From: JALCRY01 sp050946575
GTDB lineage: Bacteria; Bacillota; Clostridia; Peptostreptococcales; Anaerovoracaceae
NCBI GenBank assembly: GCA_050946575.1
Contig: JBMNVB010000001.1
Coordinates: forward strand, 1 to 64,000
Reading direction: 5' to 3'
Length of the DNA: 64,000 nt
Each line of letters opens with the position of its first letter. Position 1 is the stretch's first letter. Below the pieces are notes generated by a model that made no database searches, was not told the DNA's origin, and saw nothing but the letters and a program-made list of their open reading frames with translations. The translations under genes and the position numbers were made by a program. Positions 42,673 through 51,519 of the stretch are shown in pieces.

Positions 42673-44322
42673 TTATTTCTTGATCTTGAAACTGCTCTTG
42701 AGTCCTATGATGCTGTTAAAGACTTTTCTGTCCTCTGTCGTCAGCTTTTCATCCGCGATGTAATAGCCGTGGCGGAAGAACTGGAAACGGTCGCCGGGCA
42801 CTGCTTCCGCGACAGAAGGCTCGGCCATGCATTTCAGCTCGCGCACCGAATCCTCGTTGAACACCTGGTCCACTACGTTCCCGTTTTCGTCTTCTATATC
42901 ATTCATCAGGTAATCATACTCGCGCACGTCTATCTCTACCGCGGTCGCGGCGTCGACCCAGTGGATCGTGCCCTTCACCTTTCTTCCATTGAACCCGCTG
43001 CCGGAGCGCGTCTCCGGATCGTACGAGCAGTGCAGCTCCTTTATCGAACCGTCGTCGTTCTTTATGACCTCGTCGCAGGTAATGAAGTACGCTCCCTTGA
43101 GACGCACCTCGTTCCCCGGATACAGCCTGAAGTACTTTTTCACCGGCACTTCCATGAAGTCCTGCCCGTCAACATAGATCTCGCGGCTGAACGGGACTGT
43201 CCTCGTCCCCATCTCCGGAACGTTCCGGTTGTTCTCCATTTCGCATTCCTCGGTCTGCCCCTCCGGATAGTTCGTGATGACGACCTTTATCGGGTCGAAT
43301 ACCACGTTCCTGTTCGGGACTTTGTTCTGGAGATCTTCGCGCACGCAGTGCTCCAGCAGCTCCACTTCGACAGTCGAATTCGATTTCGCCACTCCGATAA
43401 GGTCGCAGAAATTCCTGATGGATTCCGGCGTGTAGCCGCGGCGCCTGATCCCGGCGATCGTCGGCATGCGCGGATCGTCCCAGCCGTCCACGAGCCCGTC
43501 CTCCACAAGGACCTTCAGCTTCCTCTTGCTCATGAGAAAATGCGTGATATTAAGGCGCGCGAATTCTATCTGCTTCGGCGGATGCTCCCAGAAGCCGACC
43601 TCGCGGATCGACCAGTCGTACATCGGCCTCAGATCCTCGAACTCAAGAGTGCAGATCGAATGTGTCACTCCCTCTATCGCGTCCTCCAACGGATGCGCGA
43701 ACGCGTACAGAGGATAGACGCACCATTTGTTCCCGGTATTGTGATGCGGCGTCCTGTCGATCCTGTAGATGACAGGATCCCTCATATTTATATTCGGCGA
43801 GCTCATATCTATCTTCGCGCGCAGCACCATGGACCCGTCCGGGTATTTCCCGTCTCTCATCTCATGGAACAGGCGCATGTTTTCCTCGACCGGACGGTCC
43901 CTGTACGGGCTGTTCTGTCCCGGTTCCGTCAGCGTCCCGCGCTGCGCCTTTATCTCCTCGTACGACTGCTCGTCGACGAACGCCTTCCCCTTGCGGATCA
44001 GCTCTTCCGCCGCCTCGTACATCGTATCGAAATAATTCGAGGCCCAGCAGATCTTGTCCCACTTGAACCCGAGCCATTCGATATCGCGCTTGATAGCGTC
44101 GACGAATTCCTGATCCTCCTTGTCCGGGTTCGTGTCGTCGAACCTCAGATTGCACTTTCCGCCGTACTTTTCCGCGGTCGAAAAGTTCAGGCAGATGGAT
44201 TTCGCGTGCCCGATATGCAGATACCCGTTCGGTTCCGGCGGGAACCTCGTCTGCACGACGCCGCCGTAAACGCCGTCTTCATTATCCTTATCAATAATAT
44301 TGTGGATGAAATTTGAAGCCAT
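42673..44322 (-). CDS. glnS: Glutaminyl-tRNA synthetase
   Basis: The 549-residue class I synthetase charges tRNA(Gln). HIGH is at YLHIGHAKS and the KMSKS counterpart at LMSKRKL, with the typical RFPPEPNGYLHIG and RFDDTNP segments. Many Firmicutes lack GlnRS and use the amidotransferase route, so its presence is informative. GGGAGAG precedes the ATG. It has its own TATAAT and a leader hairpin. Confidence 0.97.
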   Translation of the reverse strand: MASNFIHNIIDKDNEDGVYGGVVQTRFPPEPNGYLHIGHAKSICLNFSTAEKYGGKCNLRFDDTNPDKEDQEFVDAIKRDIEWLGFKWDKICWASNYFDTMYEAAEELIRKGKAFVDEQSYEEIKAQRGTLTEPGQNSPYRDRPVEENMRLFHEMRDGKYPDGSMVLRAKIDMSSPNINMRDPVIYRIDRTPHHNTGNKWCVYPLYAFAHPLEDAIEGVTHSICTLEFEDLRPMYDWSIREVGFWEHPPKQIEFARLNITHFLMSKRKLKVLVEDGLVDGWDDPRMPTIAGIRRRGYTPESIRNFCDLIGVAKSNSTVEVELLEHCVREDLQNKVPNRNVVFDPIKVVITNYPEGQTEECEMENNRNVPEMGTRTVPFSREIYVDGQDFMEVPVKKYFRLYPGNEVRLKGAYFITCDEVIKNDDGSIKELHCSYDPETRSGSGFNGRKVKGTIHWVDAATAVEIDVREYDYLMNDIEDENGNVVDQVFNEDSVRELKCMAEPSVAEAVPGDRFQFFRHGYYIADEKLTTEDRKVFNSIIGLKSSFKIKK

Positions 44323-44350
44323 ATTCGCTCTCCCGTGTCTGAAATTCCAT

Positions 44351-44382
44351 GCGCGGCGGAATGTGCCGCGCAGAATATTATA
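44351..44382 (-). promoter_or_regulatory. Promoter and leader hairpin of glnS
   Basis: TATAAT (minus strand, 44377-44382) is followed by a perfect 7-bp hairpin (GCGCGGC with GCCGCGC, 44351-44371) in the short untranslated leader, 29 nt before the glnS start codon. A regulatory role of the hairpin is possible but unproven. Confidence 0.45.
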
Positions 44383-44450
44383 ACATATATAACCGCCGAT
44401 TTCACTGATGTTCGGGCATCAATGCGCCGCTTCCGTTTCCCGGAAGCGTC

Positions 44451-44577
44451 AAAAAAGTGAAGCACAGGCCGAATGACCTGCGCTTCGTCTCATTTGTGTG
44501 TAAGCATTTATGCTGATTGAGAGGATGAGATATTTATTAGAACGGCCTTAGCCGATTCTATCGCCCTATTGAATGTA
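44451..44577 (-). ncRNA. Candidate structured small RNA (about 125 nt)
   Basis: On the minus strand an extended -10 (TGGTATAAT, 44583-44591) is followed by three hairpins: 44538-44560 (AGAATCGGC with GCCGTTCT, one bulge), 44488-44530 (CTCAT with ATGAG, enclosing AGCAT/ATGCT at 44503-44514), and 44459-44486 (GAAGCGCAGGTC with GGCCTGTGCTTC), the last followed by six T. No open frame of note lies inside, and glnS has its own promoter downstream. I do not recognise a known riboswitch or RNA family. It could also be an attenuator or a leader. Confidence 0.45.
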
Positions 44578-44712
44578 TACTCATTATACCATAAAACATC
44601 GCATTGATGTTAAGAAAATAGATTTTTCCGGGAAATATTTTGCCTTATTATTCTCACCTTGTCAATGCCGGATATTACATTTAAGTTATTTTTCAGTGCG
44701 AATGCCTATTAT

Positions 44713-44726
44713 TTAGTATATACTAA
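44713..44726. promoter_or_regulatory. Palindrome in the response regulator promoter
   Basis: TTAGTATATACTAA is a perfect 14-bp palindrome 17 nt before the start codon, overlapped by CCTATTA...TAATAGG arms at 44705-44711 and 44724-44730. It may be an autoregulatory site of the two-component system. Confidence 0.4.
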
Positions 44727-44743
44727 TAGGCGGAGGCTTTTTA

Positions 44744-45418
44744 ATGAGGATTCTTGTAGTAGAAGACGAGGTAAGGCTGGCGCAGGCGCTGGCCCAGATT
44801 CTTTCCGAAAAAAAATATATGACAGATGTCGTACACGACGGGATCGACGGGCTTGACTACGCCCGTTCCGGGATCTACGACCTCATAGTGCTCGACGTAA
44901 TGCTGCCGGGCATGAACGGCTTTGAAATCGCCCGTGAACTCAGAAAGGAAAAGGACGAGACGCCTATCATCATGCTCACTGCCCGCAGCGAGATCTCGGA
45001 CAAGGTAAAGGGCCTTGACTGCGGCGCGGATGACTATATGACGAAACCGTTTTCACCGGAAGAACTTCTCGCCAGAGTAAGAGCACTCACGCGCAGGCAC
45101 GGCGAAGTCATCCTGGACGAGCAGTCGTTCGGGGATCTCACGTTCGATCTTTCCTCGTGCGACCTCAAATGCGGAGAAAAGTCCATCCACCTCAATTTCA
45201 AGGAGTCCGAAATACTGAAACTCCTCATGACAAATCCGGGCGTCGCGCTGACAAAGGAGGATATCATCACGAAGGTATGGGGCTACGACAGCGACGCGAC
45301 GGATAATAACGTCGAGGCGTATATCTCATTCCTCAGGAAGAAATTCTCTTACCTGGGGTCGAAAACGAAGATAACATCTCTGAGAAAAATAGGGTACAGA
45401 CTGGAGGAAGGGGAATAG
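44744..45418 (+). CDS. OmpR/PhoB-family response regulator
   Basis: The 224-residue protein has a receiver domain with phospho-acceptor D51 (LIVLDVMLPG) and lysine in TKPFSPEE, and a C-terminal winged-helix DNA-binding domain (from about residue 125, ending VEAYISFLRKKF and TLRKIGYRLE-like sequence). GGCGGAGG lies before the ATG. The cognate kinase follows after 18 bp. Confidence 0.95.
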   Translation: MRILVVEDEVRLAQALAQILSEKKYMTDVVHDGIDGLDYARSGIYDLIVLDVMLPGMNGFEIARELRKEKDETPIIMLTARSEISDKVKGLDCGADDYMTKPFSPEELLARVRALTRRHGEVILDEQSFGDLTFDLSSCDLKCGEKSIHLNFKESEILKLLMTNPGVALTKEDIITKVWGYDSDATDNNVEAYISFLRKKFSYLGSKTKITSLRKIGYRLEEGE

Positions 45419-45436
45419 ACAGACCCCGGAGGGCAT

Positions 45437-46834
45437 ATGCTGAAAAAACTCCAGAACAGGGTAGTTCTGCTTAACATGGTTCTCGTGGGAGTAGTAATAA
45501 TTTCGGTAATCGCCGCGATATGCCTGAACACGTATTCGCGTGCGAATTCCATGATTTCGAATGCTCTCACAGACGCATTCAAATACTATACTTCGGGTGA
45601 AAAATACGCACCCGATATTTCCGGCGGCAGCGAAGGCGAAGACGGATCCGACAACTCGAGCCTGAGGAGAGTCTCCACTTTCATTACTGTATACGACAGT
45701 AACGGCAATCTGAAAAAGACGGTCGCGACGTTCGGGACGATGCAGAAAAGCGCGTACAAAAAGGCCGCAAAGATAGTGAACGATTCCGGAAAGTCGAAGG
45801 GCACCATCAAGAGCATGAACATAGCATTCTATAAGGCGAAGGACGGCAGCGATACAGTCATCGTTTACGCAGACACCTACACTCAGCTCACATACGCGAA
45901 ACAGCAGATCATACTGTCGCTCTGGTTCGGGCTCCTCGCATTGCTGGTGCTGTTCGTGATAAGCGTGTGCCTGTCGAAAGTAGTCGTGCGGCCAGTCGAA
46001 AAAGCGTGGGATCAGCAGCACCAGTTCGTCGCGGACGCGTCTCACGAACTCAAGACGCCGCTCACGGTCATTCTCGCGAACAACGACATCCTTCTGTCGA
46101 AGGATCATCTGGACAAGACAGTCCGCGAAGAAAAGCAGTGGGTCGACAGCACCCAGGCGGAAGCCGTGCACATGAAAAAGCTCGTGGACAATCTTCTGTT
46201 CCTCGCGAGATCGGACGCCGAGACGGACACGGCGAAGAAAATCGTGTTCTCGGATGTCGTTCTTTCGGACACAGTGACGGATACCTATCTGCAGTTCGAT
46301 CCCGTCGCTTTTGAAAAGGGCGTCGAACTCAGGGCTGATATAGATCCGGATGTGACGGTGAGCGGAGATCCGACGCAGCTGAAGCAGCTGTCGCACATAC
46401 TTATAGACAATGCGATAAAATACGCGGGCATAGCGGGCATTGCTTCCGTCAGTGTCAAATCTGAAGGACAGGACGCCCTGTTCACGGTGAACAACACGGG
46501 CGCTCCGATACCGAAGGAGGATATCAAGCACATCTTCGAACGGTTCTACAGAGCGGACAAGGCCAGGACGCAGGGCGGCGGATACGGGCTCGGACTTGCG
46601 ATCGCGAAGAGCATCGTGGAGGCGCATCACGGCGTGATAAAGTGCGAGAGCGACGCGGAGCACGGCACGACGTTCACGGTGAAGATACCGCTCGCAAAGG
46701 CGAAGTCGTCAGTACTGCACATCAGATGGACAACGAAGAAACAGAGGTCGGGACCATCAGGAAATACTGTAACATCCAGAGAATATCCGAACCTGACACT
46801 GAAAAAACAGAAAGACGACGCCGACAGAAAATAG
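45437..46834 (+). CDS. Sensor histidine kinase
   Basis: The 465-residue membrane kinase has segments at about residues 9-32 and 157-179 framing an extracellular sensor part of about 125 residues, then HisKA with H203 (ASHELKTPLT) and a HATPase domain (LIDNAIKYAG, GGGYGLGLAI). It phosphorylates the regulator upstream. The signal is unknown. The region between the membrane segments is rich in Asp, Ser and Gly (GGSEGEDGSDNSS). Confidence 0.95.
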   Translation: MLKKLQNRVVLLNMVLVGVVIISVIAAICLNTYSRANSMISNALTDAFKYYTSGEKYAPDISGGSEGEDGSDNSSLRRVSTFITVYDSNGNLKKTVATFGTMQKSAYKKAAKIVNDSGKSKGTIKSMNIAFYKAKDGSDTVIVYADTYTQLTYAKQQIILSLWFGLLALLVLFVISVCLSKVVVRPVEKAWDQQHQFVADASHELKTPLTVILANNDILLSKDHLDKTVREEKQWVDSTQAEAVHMKKLVDNLLFLARSDAETDTAKKIVFSDVVLSDTVTDTYLQFDPVAFEKGVELRADIDPDVTVSGDPTQLKQLSHILIDNAIKYAGIAGIASVSVKSEGQDALFTVNNTGAPIPKEDIKHIFERFYRADKARTQGGGYGLGLAIAKSIVEAHHGVIKCESDAEHGTTFTVKIPLAKAKSSVLHIRWTTKKQRSGPSGNTVTSREYPNLTLKKQKDDADRK

Positions 46835-46860
46835 AGCCGCATCACGGCGGAGAAATATAA

Positions 46861-46895
46861 AAGCGGAGAGCCGCTGCATGCGCGGCGCTCCGCTT
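46861..46895. terminator. Bidirectional terminator
   Basis: AAGCGGAG and CTCCGCTT with an inner GCCGC/GCGGC stem lie between the kinase gene and the convergent DUF2156 gene, with A- and T-runs on the two sides. Confidence 0.85.
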
Positions 46896-46909
46896 TTTCG
46901 CATCGCATG

Positions 46910-47908
46910 TTATTTTTCCCCGCCCGTGACTGCGCTCCACGCGGTCGGCGCTATCGGCGCGGCCCTGCGGTCCGATCTGAAATTCACGATGTATTTTTCT
47001 ATCATCGTGCACGGCTTGTACGCCTTTTTCGCCTTGCGCAGATTCGGAAGATCCATGTCCTCCTCCCGGTTTATGTATTTCACATACTCGGGAAGATGGG
47101 CGCAGAACTCCTTCGTTATCGCGGGGTAAAGACCGCGGATGCTGCTGTCGGCCTTCTCCACGTGACACGTCACGGTGTTCCTGTTCAGCCTGCCGCCTAT
47201 CGACAGTGCCTTCATCCGGCCGTCTATCCGTATCGCCCCGGCGTAGTAGCCCGCCGGCTCGAGATTCCGGACAACGTCCGACATCGCCTTTCGCTCCAGG
47301 TCGAGCATGTGCTTTTCATCCTCGGGAATGCCTTCCTTGCCGCCTTCCCACTCGTCGAGGAATTCCATTATCTCGTCGTAGTCCGAAGAAGAAAGCGCAT
47401 CGTATCTGTAGATATAGTTCTTGTTGAAATAATTCAGATGGTTCTTCTTCTGGTGGTACGCGCGCCCCCGCAGCTCTACCAGATCCTGCCGCCTGTAAAC
47501 GTAATCGTAATTCGCGCGGTCGGATATGAAGACGAGTTCATTCGGGAACGCGTCATACAGCGTATCTGTCAGATGGTACGGTATCAGCCGCATCGTGAAC
47601 ATCATGCCCGCGTCCTCGAACCGCTTCTTGCATTCGAGGATGCAGCGCCTCAGCGTCTCATTGTCGTACTTTCCCGTGGGACTGAGCGGCATGTTCATGA
47701 AGTGCACGGTCACGCCCTCTTCGAGTTCGAGGTGGCTGATCCCTTCGATGCAGAGATATCCGCATATGATCTCCCAGCTGAATTCGTTCACCTCTCGCCA
47801 CATATAAAGAGATGAGAACGAAAGCCCGGACGTGCGGTGATCCACCGCATCCAGGTATTTCTCGAGCCCGGCCTTGTCGCTGAGCTCTATTTTATTCTTG
47901 AACAGCAT
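46910..47908 (-). CDS. DUF2156-domain protein (phosphatidylglycerol lysyltransferase C-terminal-like)
   Basis: The 332-residue soluble protein has the GNAT-like double domain of DUF2156. HQKKNHLNYFNKNY near residue 158 corresponds to the conserved aminoacyl-acceptor segment, and the end carries NLRKAKKAYKP. The larger relatives (MprF) transfer amino acids from tRNA to lipid. This short form has no membrane domain, and its reaction is unknown. GAAGGAAAG precedes the ATG. Confidence 0.75.
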   Translation of the reverse strand: MLFKNKIELSDKAGLEKYLDAVDHRTSGLSFSSLYMWREVNEFSWEIICGYLCIEGISHLELEEGVTVHFMNMPLSPTGKYDNETLRRCILECKKRFEDAGMMFTMRLIPYHLTDTLYDAFPNELVFISDRANYDYVYRRQDLVELRGRAYHQKKNHLNYFNKNYIYRYDALSSSDYDEIMEFLDEWEGGKEGIPEDEKHMLDLERKAMSDVVRNLEPAGYYAGAIRIDGRMKALSIGGRLNRNTVTCHVEKADSSIRGLYPAITKEFCAHLPEYVKYINREEDMDLPNLRKAKKAYKPCTMIEKYIVNFRSDRRAAPIAPTAWSAVTGGEK

Positions 47909-47927
47909 ATATGTCTTTCCTTCGTAT

Positions 47928-48476
47928 CTATTTTACTATTTTTGAAATTTCCCTGAAGCCCTCTGACTTCGACCCTTCGAGCATCTCGAACAGCGCCGCC
48001 TCATACGTCGTCAGAGTACAGCCCGCGTGGACCATCCTGCGCTCCGCTTCCTTCTTGTCCTTCTGCTTTCTCGAAGAAATGCAGTCGCTGATAACAAAGA
48101 CCTCGTACCCTTCGTTCAGAAGTTCGAGCGCTGTCTGCTGGACGCATACGTGCGCCTCGATGCCTGTCAGTATGACCTGCTTTTTCCCGGCCGCTTTCAG
48201 TCTCTCCGCGAATTCGGGAGTCCTGAGGGCGCTGAACGTCGTCTTTTCCACATGCTCGAACTCGCCTATAGCTTCCGCTATCTGCGGGATCGTCTCCCCG
48301 AGTCCCTTCGTGTACTGCTGCGTGACGAGCACCGGCACTCCGAGCACCTTCGCGCCCTCGAACAGCCGTGCGGCGCAGTCCGTCAGAGCCTCTTTCTCAT
48401 GCATTGCCTTTATAATATTTTCCTGAAAATCGATCGCGAGCACGACCGCGTCATCTTTCCTTATCATCTTACACAT
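47928..48476 (-). CDS. Isochorismatase-family hydrolase (YcaC-like)
   Basis: The protein of 182 residues has the triad of the family: D (VVLAIDFQENI), K (VEKTTFSAL) and C (GIEAHVCVQQTALE). This is the YcaC-like branch of cysteine hydrolases with unknown substrate. The start at 48476 follows AGGAGGT by 9 nt and overlaps the surE end by 8 bp, so the genes are coupled. Confidence 0.87.
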   Translation of the reverse strand: MCKMIRKDDAVVLAIDFQENIIKAMHEKEALTDCAARLFEGAKVLGVPVLVTQQYTKGLGETIPQIAEAIGEFEHVEKTTFSALRTPEFAERLKAAGKKQVILTGIEAHVCVQQTALELLNEGYEVFVISDCISSRKQKDKKEAERRMVHAGCTLTTYEAALFEMLEGSKSEGFREISKIVK

Positions 48477-49236
48477 TGAATTTCCACCTCCTGATTTCTT
48501 CAAGCTTATCGTGCGCGGTGAGATCGAACATGAGCGGCGTCACGCTTGCGTATCCCTCCTGCACGGCGATCACATCAATGCCTGTGTTCCTGCTTTTGTA
48601 GACGACGGGTTCCCCGCCGTATCTGTATTTCTTGACGCCGCCGCTTTCCTCGGCGTCGAACCACGGGCTGTATTCGCGGCGGCCGACGCGCGTCACGGCC
48701 ACGCCCTTTACTTCCTCCTTCGGAATGTCCGGAGTATTGATATTCAGGATCACCATCGGATCCATCGTTTCCTTTACATAATAATACGCCTGCACGGCGA
48801 GCTCCTGCGCCGCTCCGAAATGCGTCGGCTGATGCGTCTCGACTGAGACGGCGACGGACGGCCTGCCGCAGAGCGCGCCTTCCATCGCGGCTCCCACGGT
48901 GCCGCTGTAGATCGTGTCCGTCCCGAGATTCGAGCCCTCGTTTATGCCCGAGAACACCATATCGATGTCGATGCCCTTCGTCTGAAGATATTTCAGCCCG
49001 AGCATCACACAGTCGGCCGGCGTCCCGTCCACGGACAGCGCGAACTCCGCGCCCGAATACGCGAGCTCTGTCACTTCCATCGACGACCGCATCGTGATGC
49101 TGTGGCTCTTTCCGCTCTGCTGCGTCTTCGGCGCGCAGACGTAAAGCTCGGCCTCGTCGACAGTGCCGAGCGCCGCGACCATCTTCGCTATGCCGGTCGA
49201 ACAGATCCCGTCATCATTCGCAATAAGTACCTTCAT
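48469..49236 (-). CDS. surE: 5'/3'-nucleotidase SurE
   Basis: The protein of 255 residues has the N-terminal metal site ANDDG (D8, D9) and SGINEGSNLGTDTIYSGTVGAA of SurE, which dephosphorylates nucleoside monophosphates under stress. The start at 49236 follows AAGGAAGGAAAG. The longer frame lacks a ribosome site. It is followed by the overlapping hydrolase gene. Confidence 0.94.
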   Translation of the reverse strand: MKVLIANDDGICSTGIAKMVAALGTVDEAELYVCAPKTQQSGKSHSITMRSSMEVTELAYSGAEFALSVDGTPADCVMLGLKYLQTKGIDIDMVFSGINEGSNLGTDTIYSGTVGAAMEGALCGRPSVAVSVETHQPTHFGAAQELAVQAYYYVKETMDPMVILNINTPDIPKEEVKGVAVTRVGRREYSPWFDAEESGGVKKYRYGGEPVVYKSRNTGIDVIAVQEGYASVTPLMFDLTAHDKLEEIRRWKFNV

Positions 49237-49444
49237 CTTTCCTTCCTTTTTTCTCATTCTTTTCTTTCTTTTTCCGATATTATAACATGCCGCGCAGGGG
49301 AATGGTGTAAAGTTGTTACAATGTATCGCCATGCCGGCGGGGGCGGAAGCCGCCGCGGTTTCCGCCGCCCGAAAAACCTTTGCGGCACAGCTGAAAAAAT
49401 GATAGTATGGAAAAAATCATTACAGAGTATGGGGGGTAATAAGC

Positions 49445-49804
49445 ATGGTGAAATTTGCTCACTTCAATTTCAACGTGATAGATCTCAACAGGAGCCTTGA
49501 GTTCTATAAAAACGCGCTCGGGCTCACGCCGGCCAGGGAAGTTGAAAGAGACACATATAAGCTGGTCTACCTGACAGACGGGAAAAGTGATTTCACGCTC
49601 GAACTGACTTACCTGTTCGACCGGACCACGTCCTACGACCTGGGGGAATGCGAATTCCATCTCGCATTCACGACAGACGATATGGAAGCAATGCATAAGA
49701 AGCATGAAGAAATGGGATGCATAGTCTTCGAGAATGAAGAAGTCGGAGTGTACTTCATAACCGACCCGGACGGATACTGGATAGAGATACTGCCGGAAAA
49801 ATAA
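49445..49804 (+). CDS. gloA: VOC-family protein (glyoxalase I-like)
   Basis: The 119-residue protein has two beta-alpha-beta-beta-beta repeats of the vicinal oxygen chelate fold: HFNFNVIDLNRSLEFYKNAL at the start and DPDGYWIEILP at the end. Candidate metal ligands H6, E53, H72 and E116 fit glyoxalase I (lactoylglutathione lyase). Glutathione itself is not evident in the window. GGGGGG lies upstream of the ATG. Confidence 0.85.
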   Translation: MVKFAHFNFNVIDLNRSLEFYKNALGLTPAREVERDTYKLVYLTDGKSDFTLELTYLFDRTTSYDLGECEFHLAFTTDDMEAMHKKHEEMGCIVFENEEVGVYFITDPDGYWIEILPEK

Positions 49805-49815
49805 AGGAAAACAAT

Positions 49816-49847
49816 AACTGCCGCCAGCCGGACGCTGAGCGGCAGTT
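49816..49847 (+). terminator. Terminator after the VOC gene
   Basis: AACTGCCGC and GCGGCAGTT form a perfect 9-bp stem followed by GTTTTTATTTT. Confidence 0.9.
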
Positions 49848-49873
49848 GTTTTTATTTTCAGTTGCGGCTCCGT

Positions 49874-50611
49874 CTATACGCCGACGACTTCCCCGAGCAC
49901 TTTCCCGATGGAATCGTGGATGACGAGGTCCGCCTGATTATCGTACGGCGTCGAATCCCTGTTTATAAGAACGAGGTGATTCCCACGGAAGTAATTTATC
50001 AGGCCGGCCGCCGGATAAACTACCAGCGATGTACCGCCTACGATGAGCATATCCGCATCCGCGATCGCCGCCACCGCGCCGCGGATAGTCGCGTCGTCAA
50101 GGCTCTCTTCATACAGCACTACGTCCGGCTTCACAACTCCGCCGCATGCGCTGCACTTCGGCACCGCGCCGTCACAGTTCGCCGGATCCATGATATATTC
50201 AAGATCATATTCGCGGCCGCAGTTCATGCAGATATTCCTGCTGACGGATCCGTGGAGCTCGTACACTGTCTTCGAACCGGCCTTCTGATGCAGGCCGTCA
50301 ATGTTCTGCGTGACGACGGCGAGCAGCTTCCCTTCCTGCTCGAGCTTCGCGAGCGCGATATGAGCCTTGTTCGGCTTCGCATCCTCGAAAATCATATTCT
50401 CCTTATAATATTCAAAGAAATTCTGCATATTCGCCATGAAATAGCTGTGCGAGATCATCGCCTCCGGCGACATGCCGTATTTCGTGTTCGCGTTGTACAG
50501 ACCGTCCGCCGAGCGGAAATCAGGGATATTGCTTTCCGTCGATACGCCCGCGCCCCCGAAGAACACGATCTTATTTGATTCGTCTACCATCCGTTTCAGT
50601 TCGTCATACAT
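49874..50611 (-). CDS. cobB: NAD-dependent protein deacylase, SIR2 family
   Basis: The 245-residue sirtuin removes acyl groups from lysine. NAD site FFGGAGVSTESNIPDFR, TQNIDGLHQKAG and the catalytic histidine in YELHGSV are present, and the zinc ribbon cysteines appear as CMNC and CSAC. AGGAGGG precedes the ATG. It starts 10 bp from the FAH-family gene end and may be co-transcribed. Confidence 0.94.
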   Translation of the reverse strand: MYDELKRMVDESNKIVFFGGAGVSTESNIPDFRSADGLYNANTKYGMSPEAMISHSYFMANMQNFFEYYKENMIFEDAKPNKAHIALAKLEQEGKLLAVVTQNIDGLHQKAGSKTVYELHGSVSRNICMNCGREYDLEYIMDPANCDGAVPKCSACGGVVKPDVVLYEESLDDATIRGAVAAIADADMLIVGGTSLVVYPAAGLINYFRGNHLVLINRDSTPYDNQADLVIHDSIGKVLGEVVGV

Positions 50612-50621
50612 AATTGCCCTC

Positions 50622-51497
50622 CTACTTTATATAGTTCGTGAGCGTTCCGATCCCCTCGATCTCGCACTCGACCTTATCGCCGTGCGTCATATATCCCGGC
50701 GGCTCCATCGCCATCGCAACGCCGCCCGGCGTCCCCGTAGCTATTATATCACCCGGCTCGAGCGTCGTGTTCTGACTGAATGTCGATATCAGTGCCGGTA
50801 TATCGTTTATGAAGAGCGACGTGTCGGATTCCTGTCTGACCTCGCCGTTCACTCGGCTCATTATCTTCAGCGCCGGCGGGAAGCTTATCTCGTCCTTCGT
50901 CACGATCCACGGTCCCATCGCCGTGTATGTATCCAGGCTCTTCCCGTGCAGCCACTGCACATGCTTCTTCTGCAGCGTTCTTGACGACAGATCGTTGAAC
51001 ACCGAGTACCCGAAGATGACGTCCTCCGCGTCCTCCGGCGCGACGTTCCGGCAGGTCCTGCCGATGATGACTGCGAGTTCCACTTCATAATCAAGCGCCG
51101 GATCGAGTTTATCGTCGAAATCCACATACTCACCGTCGCCTATGATCCTGACCGCGCGCTTGCCGAAAAATATCGGATCCGGCTGATCATATTTCTCCTC
51201 GCGGATCTTCGACGTCTCCTCTCTGTGCGCCAGATAATTCACTCCGACGCAGATCACGTCATGAGGCGGATGCTCTATCGGAGGCATCAATGTTACACTG
51301 CTCAGTTTTTCAGCGCTTCCGCCCGCGGAAGCTTCCCTGAGCTTCGCGAGGTCATTTTCATCCGCGCCGCGGATCAGTGAAAGCACGTCGGGAAAATCCC
51401 TGCCCGTCACTTCACACGCATTGATGACGCCCGATCCGTCCGCAGTGACCGCGCCGGCGCACTGACCGTTCTTTCCTTTATACGTTACTAATTTCAT
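50622..51497 (-). CDS. Fumarylacetoacetate hydrolase family protein
   Basis: The protein of 291 residues has the FAH C-terminal fold with metal ligands in DYEVELAVIIG, and the typical GKSLDTYTAMGPWIV and GTPGGVAMAMEP segments. Such enzymes hydrolyse or decarboxylate oxo acids (acylpyruvase, oxaloacetate decarboxylase or 2-hydroxyhepta-diene-dioate isomerase types). The start at 51497 follows AAGGGAGA. It lies 22 bp after the patatin gene end. Confidence 0.88.
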   Translation of the reverse strand: MKLVTYKGKNGQCAGAVTADGSGVINACEVTGRDFPDVLSLIRGADENDLAKLREASAGGSAEKLSSVTLMPPIEHPPHDVICVGVNYLAHREETSKIREEKYDQPDPIFFGKRAVRIIGDGEYVDFDDKLDPALDYEVELAVIIGRTCRNVAPEDAEDVIFGYSVFNDLSSRTLQKKHVQWLHGKSLDTYTAMGPWIVTKDEISFPPALKIMSRVNGEVRQESDTSLFINDIPALISTFSQNTTLEPGDIIATGTPGGVAMAMEPPGYMTHGDKVECEIEGIGTLTNYIK

Positions 51498-51519
51498 ATA
51501 CTGTTCTCCCTTCCTTATT

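Noticed and set aside
44401..44450. Perfect hairpin CGCTTCCG/CGGAAGCG as a terminator for a plus-strand gene
   Set aside because: It is followed by A and not by T on the plus strand and by GC-rich sequence on the minus strand. I left it unassigned.
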